In this document: positions 11,811 through 21,840 of the stretch, in pieces
How the letters are laid out: every line of letters starts with the position of its first letter
Position numbering within the stretch: the stretch's first letter is position 1
Assembly: GCA_949318235.1 (NCBI GenBank)
Contig: OX439133.1
Location: 14,795,563 to 14,859,562, forward strand
Direction: 5' to 3'
DNA from: Ecdyonurus torrentis
Lineage: Eukaryota; Arthropoda; Insecta; Ephemeroptera; Heptageniidae
DNA length: 64,000 bases
Made by a program: the position numbers and the translations under genes
The notes under the pieces: model-generated
The model's input: only the letters and a program-made list of their open reading frames with translations
Told to the model about the DNA's origin: nothing
Databases searched by the model: none

Positions 11811-12731
11811 TTAACTCATATCAGAATTAACAGTAATAACATAACCAGGATAAAATTCACAATCATTATATTTAACCCAAACCATATTATTATTACCTTT
11901 ACTAGTATCACATCCTATTTTAGGTAAATTAATACCATTTAATCCATCACATGATTTTGAATATAAAACTTTAGACATTATAACAATATTTCTAGGTGAA
12001 TTACTATCATTATCACTATAACTTAATGCATATTTAGCAGAATGTGAGAATGCTACTCCTCTACCATATCTAACACCAACATTTTTACCACTTAATCTCC
12101 AATTAAAATTTGAACTTAAAATTGAATCTAAATTATCAATAGAAGTACCATGAAATAAGATTATTTCTTTTAAATTTTTATATATATTTTGTAATTCACA
12201 TTTTTTTAATTCATACATTAAATATGAAAATGGATTTTCAATTTTTTCAATTTTAATAATTGTTAAATGTGAACATGTTTTATTAAAAAATTGTGTAACT
12301 TTTAAATATTCTTCTGAATTTGGTTTTAGTATATTTTTATAATAACAATTTTTATCATTTTTACATAATGCTTGATTTAAATTCCATGATTTTGGTAATA
12401 ATTGTTTTAAATTTGATGTTGGTATTACATTAATAGATGATTTTTCTGTTTTTTTGTCACTAATTTTTAATACTTGTTGCTGATATGGTTTTTTAGTTAT
12501 GATTTTTGAATGAGATATTTTTAAATTTGACATACATTTTTCTGTTGATGTTATTTTTGTGGTTGGTTTTGGTTCAGCAAGGGATGGAAAATGTTCACGA
12601 TCAATGTTAATTTTGCATTGATGATTTGTTGTAACTTTGTTGATTGTTATTGGATTTGTTTTTGTCTCTTGATAGTCTTGATTATTGCTTTTGGGTCTGT
12701 TTCTAGAGCCGACTTCAATCCAGTTAGACAT
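11811..12731 (-). CDS. intronless PARP-type ADP-ribosyltransferase (PARP12/TIPARP-like catalytic domain)
   Basis: One open frame of 306 aa with ATG at 12731 and TGA at 11811. Residues 1-110 are Lys/Asn/Thr-rich without a visible domain. Residues 115-302 read as a PARP catalytic domain: WNLNQ, EYLKVTQFF, IEKIENPFSY, ILFHGTSIDN (H194), NFNWRLSGKN, YGRGVAFSHSAKYALSYS, FYPGYVITV. This arrangement is closest to mono-ADP-ribosylating PARPs of the TIPARP/PARP12 type. The residue aligned with the usual triad Tyr is Ala (A227), and the Glu/Ile position falls near M283. Catalysis is therefore uncertain even though the NAD-binding His is kept. A polypyrimidine run and CTGCAG end 5 nt before the ATG. The frame is intact while its tandem copy is broken. 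I cannot tell gene from young retrocopy. Confidence 0.75.
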   Translation of the reverse strand: MSNWIEVGSRNRPKSNNQDYQETKTNPITINKVTTNHQCKINIDREHFPSLAEPKPTTKITSTEKCMSNLKISHSKIITKKPYQQQVLKISDKKTEKSSINVIPTSNLKQLLPKSWNLNQALCKNDKNCYYKNILKPNSEEYLKVTQFFNKTCSHLTIIKIEKIENPFSYLMYELKKCELQNIYKNLKEIILFHGTSIDNLDSILSSNFNWRLSGKNVGVRYGRGVAFSHSAKYALSYSDNDSNSPRNIVIMSKVLYSKSCDGLNGINLPKIGCDTSKGNNNMVWVKYNDCEFYPGYVITVNSDMS

Positions 12732-12856
12732 CGTTACTGCAGAAAAAAAAAAGTAATTAAATTAGAATACGTACAATGAAATTAAATAAATAGGCTACAT
12801 TTATATCAAAAGGTTAAATTTAAATTTTTTTTTTCATGGGTAATTTTTCTTTTTAA

Positions 12857-13008
12857 TTGACTAGTACAGGAACAACAGTTTTGAGGCCAACTATAAACGA
12901 TTTTGGTCACATCCGCTTCCGTTTCTCCTAACTACGCGTGCGCAGTAAGCGGATGTGAGCGAATTTGCTTATAGTCGGCTTCAAAACAGTTGTTCTTTTA
13001 TCAGTCAA
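12857..13008. mobile_element. family A MITE, copy 1 (empty site known)
   Basis: TTGACTAGTACAGGAACAAC ... GTTGTTCTTTTATCAGTCAA. The homologous place in unit 2 (around 13930) has no element, so this is an insertion after duplication. Hinge CTACGCGTGCGCAGTAAGC. Confidence 0.85.
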
Positions 13009-13084
13009 TGGTTATTATTTCAAGGCACAAAAGTTAATAAAAAGAAGAAAAAAAAAAAAAAAAAAAAAAGTAGAAACAGATGCT

Positions 13085-13190
13085 TTGTTTACAATAAGCT
13101 TTTTCTAATTGGAATTGATAGATCAAAACAATCTGACTTCTTATAGAGATCACTTAACAATAATTCCAATTAGAAAAAGCACAATTTGAC
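13085..13190. mobile_element. small palindromic MITE (family AA), copy 2
   Basis: Same inverted arms as copy 1, duplicated with the segment. Confidence 0.7.
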
Positions 13191-13210
13191 CACGGAATGT
13201 GCGACAGACT

Positions 13211-13523
13211 GAAGTATTATTCTTATTCACATAACACGTAAATTTGACGCGCTTCAACGTGCGTCGACGCGAGTTACAAAGCTGGAACAACGTAAAACAA
13301 ATGAAGCTGTTCACATGTTATTTTCAAAAGCAATGCGTGAACGACTCCATTTGTTTACATTAATGCTGTTCGTAAACCCTGTTTTCTGCTCCTAAAGTGA
13401 CGATCAATTTAGGTTATTCAAATGGAATGCGCATTTTTTGGTGTAAGAAAGCAGGGTTTAGGAACAGCACTATTGTTATACAGCTTTGTAACTTTCTCGA
13501 CGCGCGTCAAATTTACACATAAC
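13211..13523. mobile_element. family B palindrome, copy 2, interrupted by family C
   Basis: Mirrors the copy at 11330, including the nested C at 13367-13470. Its outer end directly abuts the broken PARP copy and is therefore the likely truncation point. Confidence 0.75.
13367..13470. mobile_element. family C MITE, copy 3 (nested in B)
   Basis: TGTTCGTAAACCCTGTTTTC ... GCAGGGTTTAGGAACAGCA. Same nesting point as copy 1, so the nesting is older than the tandem duplication. Confidence 0.75.
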
Positions 13524-13815
13524 GATTTTTCTATTTTTTTGTCACTAATTTTTAATACTTGTTGCTGATATGGTTTTCTATAGTTATGATTTTTGAATGA
13601 GGTATTTTTTAATTTGACATACATTTTTCTGTTGATGTTATTTTTGTGGTTGTTTTTGGTTCAGCAAGGGATGGAAAATATTCACGATCGATGTTAATTT
13701 TGCATTGATTAGTTGTAACTTTGTTGATTGTTATTGGATTTGTTCTTGTTTCTTGATAATCTTGATTGTTGCTTTTGGGTCTGTTTCTCGTGCCGACTTC
13801 AATCCAGTTAGACAT
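13521..13815 (-). pseudogene. truncated, frameshifted tandem copy of the PARP-type gene
   Basis: Copy of the first ~98 codons of the neighbouring gene: MSNWIEVGTRNRPKSNNQDY, then IDREYFPSLAEPK, frame shift after EKCMSN near 13610, then KPYQQQVLKISDKKIEKS. It stops where a family B palindrome begins, so the catalytic domain is missing. The splice-acceptor-like CCGCAG also sits 5 nt before its ATG. A non-functional product of the tandem duplication. Confidence 0.85.
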
Positions 13816-13990
13816 CTTTACTGCGGGGAAAAAAATAAAAATTAGAATATGTGATGAAATAAAATAAATAGGTTATATCAAAAAGTTAAATTTATAAATA
13901 CATATTTTTTTATGGGTAATTTTTCTTTTCAATGGTAATTATTTCAAGGCACAAATTAATAAAAAAAGTAAAAAAAAAAAAAAAAAAAAA

Positions 13991-16258
13991 ATAATAATAA
14001 TAATAATAATTTTAATCATAATAAAAAAATAGAGGTTCATAATATTTTTGAATTGTTCGACAACGAAGTGACATATTCATCACGCCTTTCCCCTCCCGAC
14101 GTAAAAATAAAAATTTGAAGAAAAAAAAAAAAAAAAAAAAAAAAGTATAGAAAGCTAGGACCCATTTATATACATTTATACATATATAATTATACGTCAC
14201 GTACGTACTGTACATATACAAATATTATGTATGATTTGTATGAATCGTATATACATACATACATACATACATACATTATATGTACGTAAATATTTCATTA
14301 AACTGATAAAAGTCTTACACTTCATTCCAAAATGCCGTGTGTTTACCATAACGAACGTACACCGAACACTCTGCTTTTATACAATATATGACAGAATATC
14401 ATAGCATCATAAATATATCATTATGCAATTATATTAATTATATTTAAGTGTCCTCTATCATCATACCATGAATATATATAATGAACCCGTTTGAGTTTGG
14501 TAAAATACCAAATCAATAAATGGAAACAATAAAAAAATAGAATCAAAATAGCAAAAGATAAACGCGATATGTATGTACTATATTATTACAAGTATAACAA
14601 AGATATACAAGTACTTTTCAAAGAACATGAGATTAATCGAGATATAATACAAAGAAAATGATAACAAAAGCATGTATTGACATAACTACAATGCGCTGTT
14701 GTGACGTGTGTGGGTGTCCGTGTGTGTGTGTCGCGCATCATACACTTCAATATTTATTATTTTTAATATATGAATTACCATTACACAATCAATCTAATAT
14801 AGAAATTGTGCAGATAAATATATGTTACTATTACCTTATTTTAAATAAAACTGATGCCTGCAAACTTAAATATTATGTGAACGATTTTTTACAAATTACG
14901 TTCCGATGCAATGCCTTTTGTTGACAAATATTAACACATGTGACAAGTGACATGTGATATGGCATGTCGCCAACATAATAAAAATAATCACATTTAATTT
15001 TCCTGTAATTTAAATGTACCGTTCTAACGCTTGAAAAATGATGATGAATTATAAAATAACATAATATATGTAATCACAAAGGCTATATTAAAATATTAAC
15101 CTTTTTTATATTATTTTTTGTTGGTATAGTGTTGGCGCGCAATAAGAACCAATAAGAACGAAGAAGAGTAAATTAATTTAATTAAAAGTAAAAAAAATTG
15201 GTTGATGAATTTGAATTATATTACTCATATTTATACAATGTATTTTATTATTTATAAATCTATATATTATTATAATTTATAATAATATATAGTTTTAGAA
15301 ATTAGTCTAAAATGTGATTATCGAGAATACGGGTAATAAAAGGGGTCTATAAAATTTTGCTTAGTAAAGTAATAAAAATGTTTCTTTAAAAAAAAAAAAA
15401 TAAAGAAGAAGAAGAAAAAAAAAAAAAAAAAGAAAAGAAAAAAAAGGGTTGCCTAAAATGCTAAAGGAAAATAGGGAACTCTTAAGCTTTTCTCTGCTCG
15501 CATATTAATAACTGGCGTTTGAAAATTTTCTTTTTCTGTTGCAATTTTTTTTTATCCAATTCAATATATTTTGTTTATATGAGAAAATAAATGTGAGAGC
15601 CAATTATTTTATAACTATATTGAATAAAGGAAAATATTAACATGCAGTGATGCTATGTTAACTAACATAACTTTTAATAACTATAATATAAAATATGTAA
15701 ATAAATGAAATAGACAAGAATTAAAATTGTTATTTAAATGTATATATCTTTAATTAGAATAAAAATGAAACAAAAATTTCATGAATTAAAAAAGATGGGA
15801 CATTTTTTATGTACAAAAATGTTTATAAATAAAATGACAAAAAATTATAATTTTAAAGCACAATTTAGTATAGTTTCTGTAAAATAAATTATTAAGAAAT
15901 TTTGATCATAGAATAAATTTTAAATGTAAAAAAAAAAAAAAAAAAAGTAAATTTATTCTATGAGCAAAACAATTAAAAACACAAATGTTTGTGTACAAGT
16001 GCTAAATTCTCGGAAAAAAAAAAGTAATGAATTAAAACAATCACTACTTTTCTTTTTATGAGAGAATATGTTTACTGGTTTTCATCTTATAAAAACGTAG
16101 AACTGTACATTTTTATTACTATTATTATTATTGCTCTAAAAACTAATATTTATCAAAATTTCATTATTTTTCATCTTTTTCAGATTTTTAAATTAAAACC
16201 TAATATAAAAAAATATTTAAAAATTAATTTAAAAGTAACAATTTTTCTCAATCTGTTA
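13991..16258. other. gene-free AT-rich region
   Basis: Contains an ATAC microsatellite near 14250-14275, a (TG)n-like patch near 14705-14730, A-runs at 14118-14143, 15389-15433 and 15930-15946, and no recognised element or coding exon. Confidence 0.6.
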
Positions 16259-16422
16259 TTGACTAATAAATGAACAACTCTTTTTAAGCTGACTTTAAGC
16301 TATTTCGCTCACACCTGCTTTTGTTTCTACTTACTACGCATGACCAGAACGTCGAAACTGAAGCGGATGTGAGCAAAATTGCTTATAGTTGGCATCAAAA
16401 CAGTTGTTCCTTTATTAGTCAA
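16259..16422. mobile_element. family A MITE, copy 2
   Basis: TTGACTAATAAATGAACAAC ... GTTGTTCCTTTATTAGTCAA, with inner arms CTCACACCTGCTTTTGTTTC and CGAAACTGAAGCGGATGTGA. Confidence 0.85.
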
Positions 16423-16624
16423 CACAGTAACAATATGTAGGTCTATAATATTTATGAAAAGAGTAAAATATGCCATTTTTTTTACATCACAGTTATATTG
16501 GTACTTGCAAAAAGGTGGTTTAGTAAAAAAACTAAGCCCAAGGAAAAAAAAAAAAAAAAAAAAAAAAAAGGAAAAGGAAAAGATGACGGGGAATAAAGCA
16601 TAAATCCTCTAGCTATAAAGCGAA

Positions 16625-16655
<31 letters not shown>

Positions 16656-17557
16656 TTTGCACTGAAATAATTTATACTGTAACTTACGGATGTTAGCCTT
16701 TTTTTTTCCTGACTTTGAAGCAATTGTTTGAAATTATTCTTATTCAGGAAAACAAAAGCTATGAGGCTCAGTAAGCTACAGTAAAAATTTCAGTATACAG
16801 AAGATATTTTAACTCAAGTTCTAGCTGCTTCAGTCCCTCACAGGTACACATTTTAAATCGAGACATAAACACAAAGTCATCGGCAAGCACTTTGCTAATA
16901 TTGTTGGGCTCTGAGTTTGTTTATTTTCTCACTAAACCCATTTTTTTTACAAGTTTTCTATTATCAATGGGGGAAAAAAATAAATCCAAAACCAAAGAAA
17001 AAAAATCTGAAAAAGTTGAACTTCATTAGAATATGCAACAATGAAATACATTTTAAAACCTAGCAACACTGGTACAAAAAAAAAAAAAATAATAATAAAA
17101 AAAAAAAAAAAAAAAAAAAAAAACTCAGATTTAAGTTACAATATTAATTTCATTTGACTCATTTATTTCATTTTAATTTAAAAAGTGCATTTTTATTCTA
17201 ATTTAATCCTAAATACTTTATAGTATGTGTGTTATTAAGCATGAGATTTATATTGACAATGCTTTTTTTTTTTACTTTGTATAAAAAATTTTTAGGCATG
17301 TTATGTGATTGATAAAAACAATAACAAATCTTTGGAAAATAATAATGCAGAATAATTTGAAATGTAAAATAAATAATAATACGTAAATTTAACTTATAAA
17401 AAAATATTGCAATGGACCACTTGCAATGAACGAACTATATTTTAAACATTGATATTGTTGCAAGCAATATGTGTATTGTGTATCTTGTTTTTTATCATGT
17501 GTAGCAAAATGTTTAAGTAGTTTCCGAACGTTATGCAGTTGGCGCTCGACTTACACA
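16423..17557. other. gene-free spacer
   Basis: Low-complexity sequence with a (TA)n patch at 16626-16651 and A-runs at 16544-16568 and 17074-17123. TTCAGGAAAACAAAAGCTATGAGGC near 16745 echoes the pre-22.7 kb spacer. No gene seen. Confidence 0.5.
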
Positions 17558-17765
17558 TCGAGGGCTACGCGGCTTTTCGGTACTTGTGCAATCTCCGCGG
17601 GTGAAATTTTGGCACATGTGCAATCTACGCCACGTCTATTAATGGCACATCTGCACAGACTAAGCATACAAAGATGTTTCTAAAAAGGTGAGCGCGGAGA
17701 ATACACATGTGCTAAAAATGCACCCACGGAGATTGCACTATTACTGAAATGCCGCGTACCCTCGA
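17558..17765. mobile_element. family I palindromic MITE, copy 1
   Basis: CGAGGGCTACGCGGC ... GCCGCGTACCCTCGA arms, with GTGCAATCTCCGCGGGTG mirrored by CACCCACGGAGATTGCAC. About 208 bp, GC-richer than its surroundings, non-coding. Confidence 0.75.
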
Positions 17766-17980
17766 CATATTGCTTCGCATGATAAAAATTAGATATACAT
17801 ATTACTATGGGTAACAAATAACGATAGACATTTTGCCTGGAACAACATCAACATTCTTTATGCATTTCTTATGGAAAAATCACAATAAAAGTTACAACTT
17901 TTTTTTTTTTTTTTTTTTGCAAGTGATCCATTTGAATGAGGTTTTCAATCCCTTTGTTTAACAATAATATAATTTTACAA

Positions 17981-18140
17981 TTGTCTGATAAAGGAACAAC
18001 TGTTTTGAAGCCAACTAAAAGCAATTTCGCTTATATCCGCTTCCGTTTTGACTTACTGCACATGCGTAGTAAGGAGAAATGAAAGTGGATGTGATAGAAA
18101 TCGGTTATAATCGGCTTCAAAACAGTTTCTCCTTTGTCAA
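17981..18140. mobile_element. family A MITE, copy 3
   Basis: TTGTCTGATAAAGGAACAAC ... TCTCCTTTGTCAA with the family's GTTTTGAAGCC and GGCTTCAAAAC inner arms. Hinge ACATGCGTAGTAAG. Confidence 0.8.
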
Positions 18141-18271
18141 TATAAAATGTTAAGTTTGCATGATTTTCAGTGTTGGTGCCATATTTGAACAATTAATATA
18201 ACTGTAGTAATCAGTTCAGGATATTAGTTTTAGTAAATATGAACAATCGCAGTTAGGTAATTTAAAATGAA

Positions 18272-18520
18272 TGGATAGAGAAAACCAGCAAGGGCTTTAC
18301 CACAAGAAAGTATTGCCTTGATGGGGGGAAACAAAATCTTGCTAGCAGATATTAATAGTAATCATATATAACATACAGCACAAGACACCAAAATAAATGG
18401 AGTATTGTATTGCCTATTCAATATGATATGATATATTTACTAGCAAGATTTTCCATTGAGCCATAGAACCATGATCCACTACGGTACGACCCATGCTGGT
18501 TTTCTCTATTTTTTCCTATC
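18272..18520. mobile_element. family G MITE, copy 1
   Basis: GGATAGAGAAAACCAGCAAG ... TGCTGGTTTTCTCTA and TTCCTATC, with a diverged central part. Confidence 0.65.
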
Positions 18521-18710
18521 ACAGAAAAAAGTAAAAACTGACCTTTTCATAGAAAAACAAAAGCTCTTCTTACAATTATATTTTTGTCTGGTATAAATAA
18601 AAAGCTCGTTTTAATCTATGAAAGCAATCAATGATTTATGAATACTTGTCTTAATTTTTAATGTCAATTTCAGGAAAAAACCATAGCGGTTAGGATCAAT
18701 AATAAAGAAA

Positions 18711-18973
18711 AGGATAGAATTACCAGCAAGGGCCTTACCACAGTAGAAGTTCTATGGAGAGGTCGAGATCTCGTGTGGCACAGTATTTTGTTATAAAAAG
18801 TTTGTTTTTATAACTGAGAGCTTTCGTCATGTGTTAATTGATAATGTCATTAACACACGATGAAAGCTCTGTTATAAAACAAACTTTTTATAACAAAATA
18901 CTGTGCCACACGAGACCTCGACCTTTCCATAGAACTTCTACTGTGGTAAGGCCCTTGCTGGTAATTCTATCCT
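18711..18973. mobile_element. family G MITE, copy 2: near-perfect 263-bp inverted repeat
   Basis: AGGATAGAATTACCAGCAAG is mirrored by CTTGCTGGTAATTCTATCCT, and the arms keep pairing through CAGTAGAAGTTCTATGGA, GTGTGGCACAGTATTTTG and AGAGCTTTCGTCATGTGTTA to a short hinge near 18845. Few mismatches by eye, so it is recent or maintained. Confidence 0.85.
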
Positions 18974-19337
18974 ATTCTTAATTTTAATGTTCAAAAAATA
19001 ATAGTTTTCCTAAACTGATTAATATTCTTCGTTGCTCACATATGACATAACAGTACAATTTCAACTTAATGAGTGCACCCACTCAATAAAATAATTTTGT
19101 AAAAATTAAAACAGGTGTGTACTTTATAATGTTAGAGACTACCATAGCCAGAACTATTTCACAGAATAGTTTAATATAATTGTTATTATTATCATTTAAT
19201 TTGAAAGAAGATTTAACATTAAACATGATTGTTCTTTTTCCAAAATTCTAACAATGCAAAACATTATTTATGGGTATATTTCTGAATGTTCATTAAAAAG
19301 AAAACATCCACAAACAATTTTTTCCACAAAGACATTT

Positions 19338-19546
19338 CGCGGGCTACGCGGCATATCGGTACTTGTGCAATCTCCGCTGGTGCAATTTTAGCACATGTGC
19401 AATCTACGCCACACCTACTAATGGCACATCTGTACAGGCTAAGCGTATAAAGATGTTTCAAAAAAGGTGAGCGCGGAGAATGCATATGTGCCAAAAATGC
19501 ACCCGCGGAGATTGCACTAGTACCAAAATGCTGCGTAACCCTTGAT
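19338..19546. mobile_element. family I palindromic MITE, copy 2
   Basis: CGGGCTACGCGGCATATCGG ... CAAAATGCTGCGTAACCC, matching copy 1 closely, including the asymmetric loop TACAGGCTAAGCGTATAAAG. Confidence 0.75.
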
Positions 19547-19590
19547 TTATAGAAATTAAAACATAAATGAAAAAAAAATAATAAAAGAAA

Positions 19591-19713
19591 AGGAATAGAT
19601 GAAACCAGAGCTGACCTTACCATAGAAAAGATATTTTAGAGTTCAGTAAAAAAACTTGCTTTTTACTAAACTCTCTTCACTAAGGTATGCCTCTTCTTGG
19701 ATTCTTCTATCCT
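19591..19713. mobile_element. family G MITE, copy 3 (short form)
   Basis: AGGAATAGATGAAACCAGAG ... TCTTGGATTCTTCTATCC with the middle TTAGAGTTCAGTAAAAAAAC mirrored by TTTTTACTAAACTCT. Confidence 0.6.
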
Positions 19714-19960
19714 TTATAAATTTTTCTTAATTCTAACCATGATATTTTATTTTCCATAATTTATCCAATTAAAAAAACAAAACTTGCTTTCACTAGAAAT
19801 TACATAATCCATGCCATTTAATTTAAAACTTACATTACAGTAAAACTGGGGCAACTTTGGCCTTATGCTGTCTGATTTTTCATTCACTATTTATTGTAAG
19901 ATTTATATTCTGAGAGTACTGTACAGACCATGTACCATGTGATAATATCCCAGTATATTA

Positions 19961-20150
19961 TACAGTAGGTTATCTCCTATACTGAGAATGTCTGATCAAT
20001 TTGCGCTACAATTGCGACTGGCTGAAGACTGCAGAACTAGACGAGTAACGTTACTTTAAATGACGGCTTCTAGTTCTGCAGTCTTCACCCAGTCGCAATT
20101 ATGGCGCGCATTTGATCTGACATTCTTAGTATAGGAGATAATCTACTGTA
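19961..20150. mobile_element. palindromic MITE (family L)
   Basis: TACAGTAGGTTATCTCCTAT is mirrored by ATAGGAGATAATCTACTGTA. Inner arms CTGAAGACTGCAGAACTAGA and TCTAGTTCTGCAGTCTTCA. 190 bp, non-coding, one copy seen. Confidence 0.8.
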
Positions 20151-20257
20151 TAGCTACTGTGTGATAATATATTTTACTATTCCAAAACTGGCGGCAAATT
20201 TTAAATGTCATTCTTATAAGATAAACACGCGCTGGATTTGAATGGAAAAATATGCTA

Positions 20258-20363
20258 GTGTTGTTCGTAAACCATATTTTCTTGCACCAAAAAATGCGCT
20301 TTCCTTTTGAATAACCAATGTTGATCATCATTTTAGGAGCAGAGAACAGTGTTTACAAACAGC
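20258..20363. mobile_element. family C MITE, copy 4 (inverted)
   Basis: GTGTTGTTCGTAAACCATAT ... ACAGTGTTTACAAACAGCAT, with the central block in opposite orientation to the other copies (CCAAAAAATGCGC; ATGTTGATCATCATTTTAGG). Confidence 0.7.
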
Positions 20364-20756
20364 ATTACTAACACAATCACGTGTTCAGATACTGCATTTA
20401 AAAATAGAATTTGCAGCGTTTAAATAGGAAAACCATATTAACACAATAGTGGGTGGAAGGTTGGTTGTCACAAATTTAATGAGAGCTAAGAAGAGAGGAG
20501 ACATCTTTGTCACCTGGACTGCTAGACTGTCTGCAGTGTACTGCATTGTTATGCAAGGCGACGGTGTACACGATAAGAGCTTCTGAACTGCCTGTATGCA
20601 ACATTTAGTCCATCAAAGTCTCATCGGTCTCTCACATTATGTGGATTGCTGATAACAAAGATTTGTCCATCTCTTTTCAACTCTCCTTAAGTTTGTGTTG
20701 GGAGACAACCCACCCAACACCCACTCTCATATGTTTACATCGGTTTCCCAAATAAC
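20364..20756. other. unassigned sequence downstream of Hakai
   Basis: Base composition is more balanced (GGCGACGGTGTACACGATAA, CTCATCGGTCTCTCACATTA). No ORF of note on either strand. It could be Hakai 3'UTR or an unrecognised repeat. Confidence 0.3.
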
Positions 20757-20911
20757 GTTGTAGGTCCGCTAAAATGCTCAATTTGACCTTGAAGTACATT
20801 TTTTGGTGCAAATGATTTGAAATGGAAAAATACAAAATTTGGGGTCCATCCAACAATTTTTATTTTTTCAAGGTCAATTGGACATTGGACAATATAACAG
20901 AAAGACGATAA
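20757..20911. mobile_element. palindromic MITE (family Y), copy 2
   Basis: CAATTTGACCTTGAAGTACA is mirrored by TTTTTCAAGGTCAATTGGAC. Related to 23203-23367. Confidence 0.6.
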
Positions 20912-21131
20912 ACACTGCAACATTAAATTTAAATGCAGTACATGTCTTGGAATCATGAAATTTACACAATAATTAGTGGGTGAAAAATGGGGTGATCAAG
21001 TCACCCCTCATAACACCAAAGTCACCGCCATCTTACGGTAATCCATGTTATTTAAAACTTATATACTAAATATTTTTCTACATTGTCACAGTTTATATAT
21101 ATATATGATATTATATAAAAAAACAAACTAT

Positions 21132-21704
21132 TCACCTATAAAAATTATTAACATTAGTTGTAGTTTGATGTGGCCATTGTCCTTGATATTGTTGATTGGG
21201 ATCATACGCTGGTCTTTGTGGAGCAGGGTAAGGTTGCGGAGGGTACTGATAATAAGGGGCAGTATAAGGTACTTGTCCGGGCGGTGGTTGATTCATGGGT
21301 TGATAAGGCGCGTTGTACGGTTGTTGAGGGTAATAAGTAGGGGGTGGTTCTGACGTATCTTGTATCGGAACTGTGATTAAATTAGTTCGTGAATTACTTT
21401 GATAACTACCAACCATACGTGAAGGATAATTAGCATTAGGGGGTTGTTGTTGTTGCTGTTGTTGTGAATTAAATTGTTCTGGTGGTGGGGGTTGGTTAGT
21501 CCATGTTGTAGCTGATTGAGGGGTGGTTGGTGGTTGTTGTTGTTGTTGTTGTGAGTCTGGGATAGAACCGTGAACACGTGGGTCTGCCGCCGATGGGGGT
21601 AATTTCGTAGAGGGTGTACTGAGATTGCGTACTAGTTTTTCATCTTTGTATACTTCCGCTCTTTCAGAGTTTGGTATTTGAATGTGACGATGGTTTATGT
21701 GGGC
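21132..21704 (-). CDS. CBLL1: Hakai coding exon 5: HINHRH end of the zinc finger and Q/P-rich tail
   Basis: Acceptor TTTCCAG, then [15 protein letters not shown] completing the zinc finger. The tail is low complexity, with two runs of six Gln, PPPPEQF and [15 protein letters not shown] Tyr/Pro/Gln repeats, ending NNFYR and TGA. The low-complexity Pro/Tyr tail is usual for Hakai. No clear AATAAA was found close behind the stop, so the 3'UTR end is unknown. Confidence 0.9.
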   Translation of the reverse strand, partial: AHINHRHIQIPNSERAEVYKDEKLVRNLSTPSTKLPPSAADPRVHGSIPDSQQQQQQPPTTPQSATTWTNQPPPPEQFNSQQQQQQQPPNANYPSRMVGSYQSNSRTNLITVPIQDTSEPPPTYYPQQPYNAPYQPMNQPPPGQVPYTAPYYQYPPQPYPAPQRPAYDPNQQYQGQWPHQTTTNVNNFYR

Positions 21705-21805
21705 CTGGAAATATATAAGAAAAGGCGTTAGTTGGTCATTAATAATAAGTCTTTATCAGCTGCAGCACCATTGTATGTGGATAAATAAATAAATAAATAA
21801 ACAAA

Positions 21806-21840
<35 letters not shown>

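Larger units (their letters stand above)
11166..13990. repeat. imperfect tandem segmental duplication (two units)
   Basis: Unit 1 (about 11166-13045) and unit 2 (about 13046-13990) run in the same order: A-run, AGCTTTTTCTAATTGGAATT palindrome, family B with nested C, PARP reading frame, 5' flank, TTTCAAGGCACAAA, A-run. Unit 2 lacks the catalytic two thirds of the PARP gene, the second family C copy and the family A element. Each unit is bounded by an A-run, which may have mediated the exchange. Confidence 0.75.

Noticed and set aside
21045..21353. 102-aa plus-strand ORF over the Hakai last exon
   Set aside because: Antisense shadow of the Pro/Tyr/Gln-rich coding exon.
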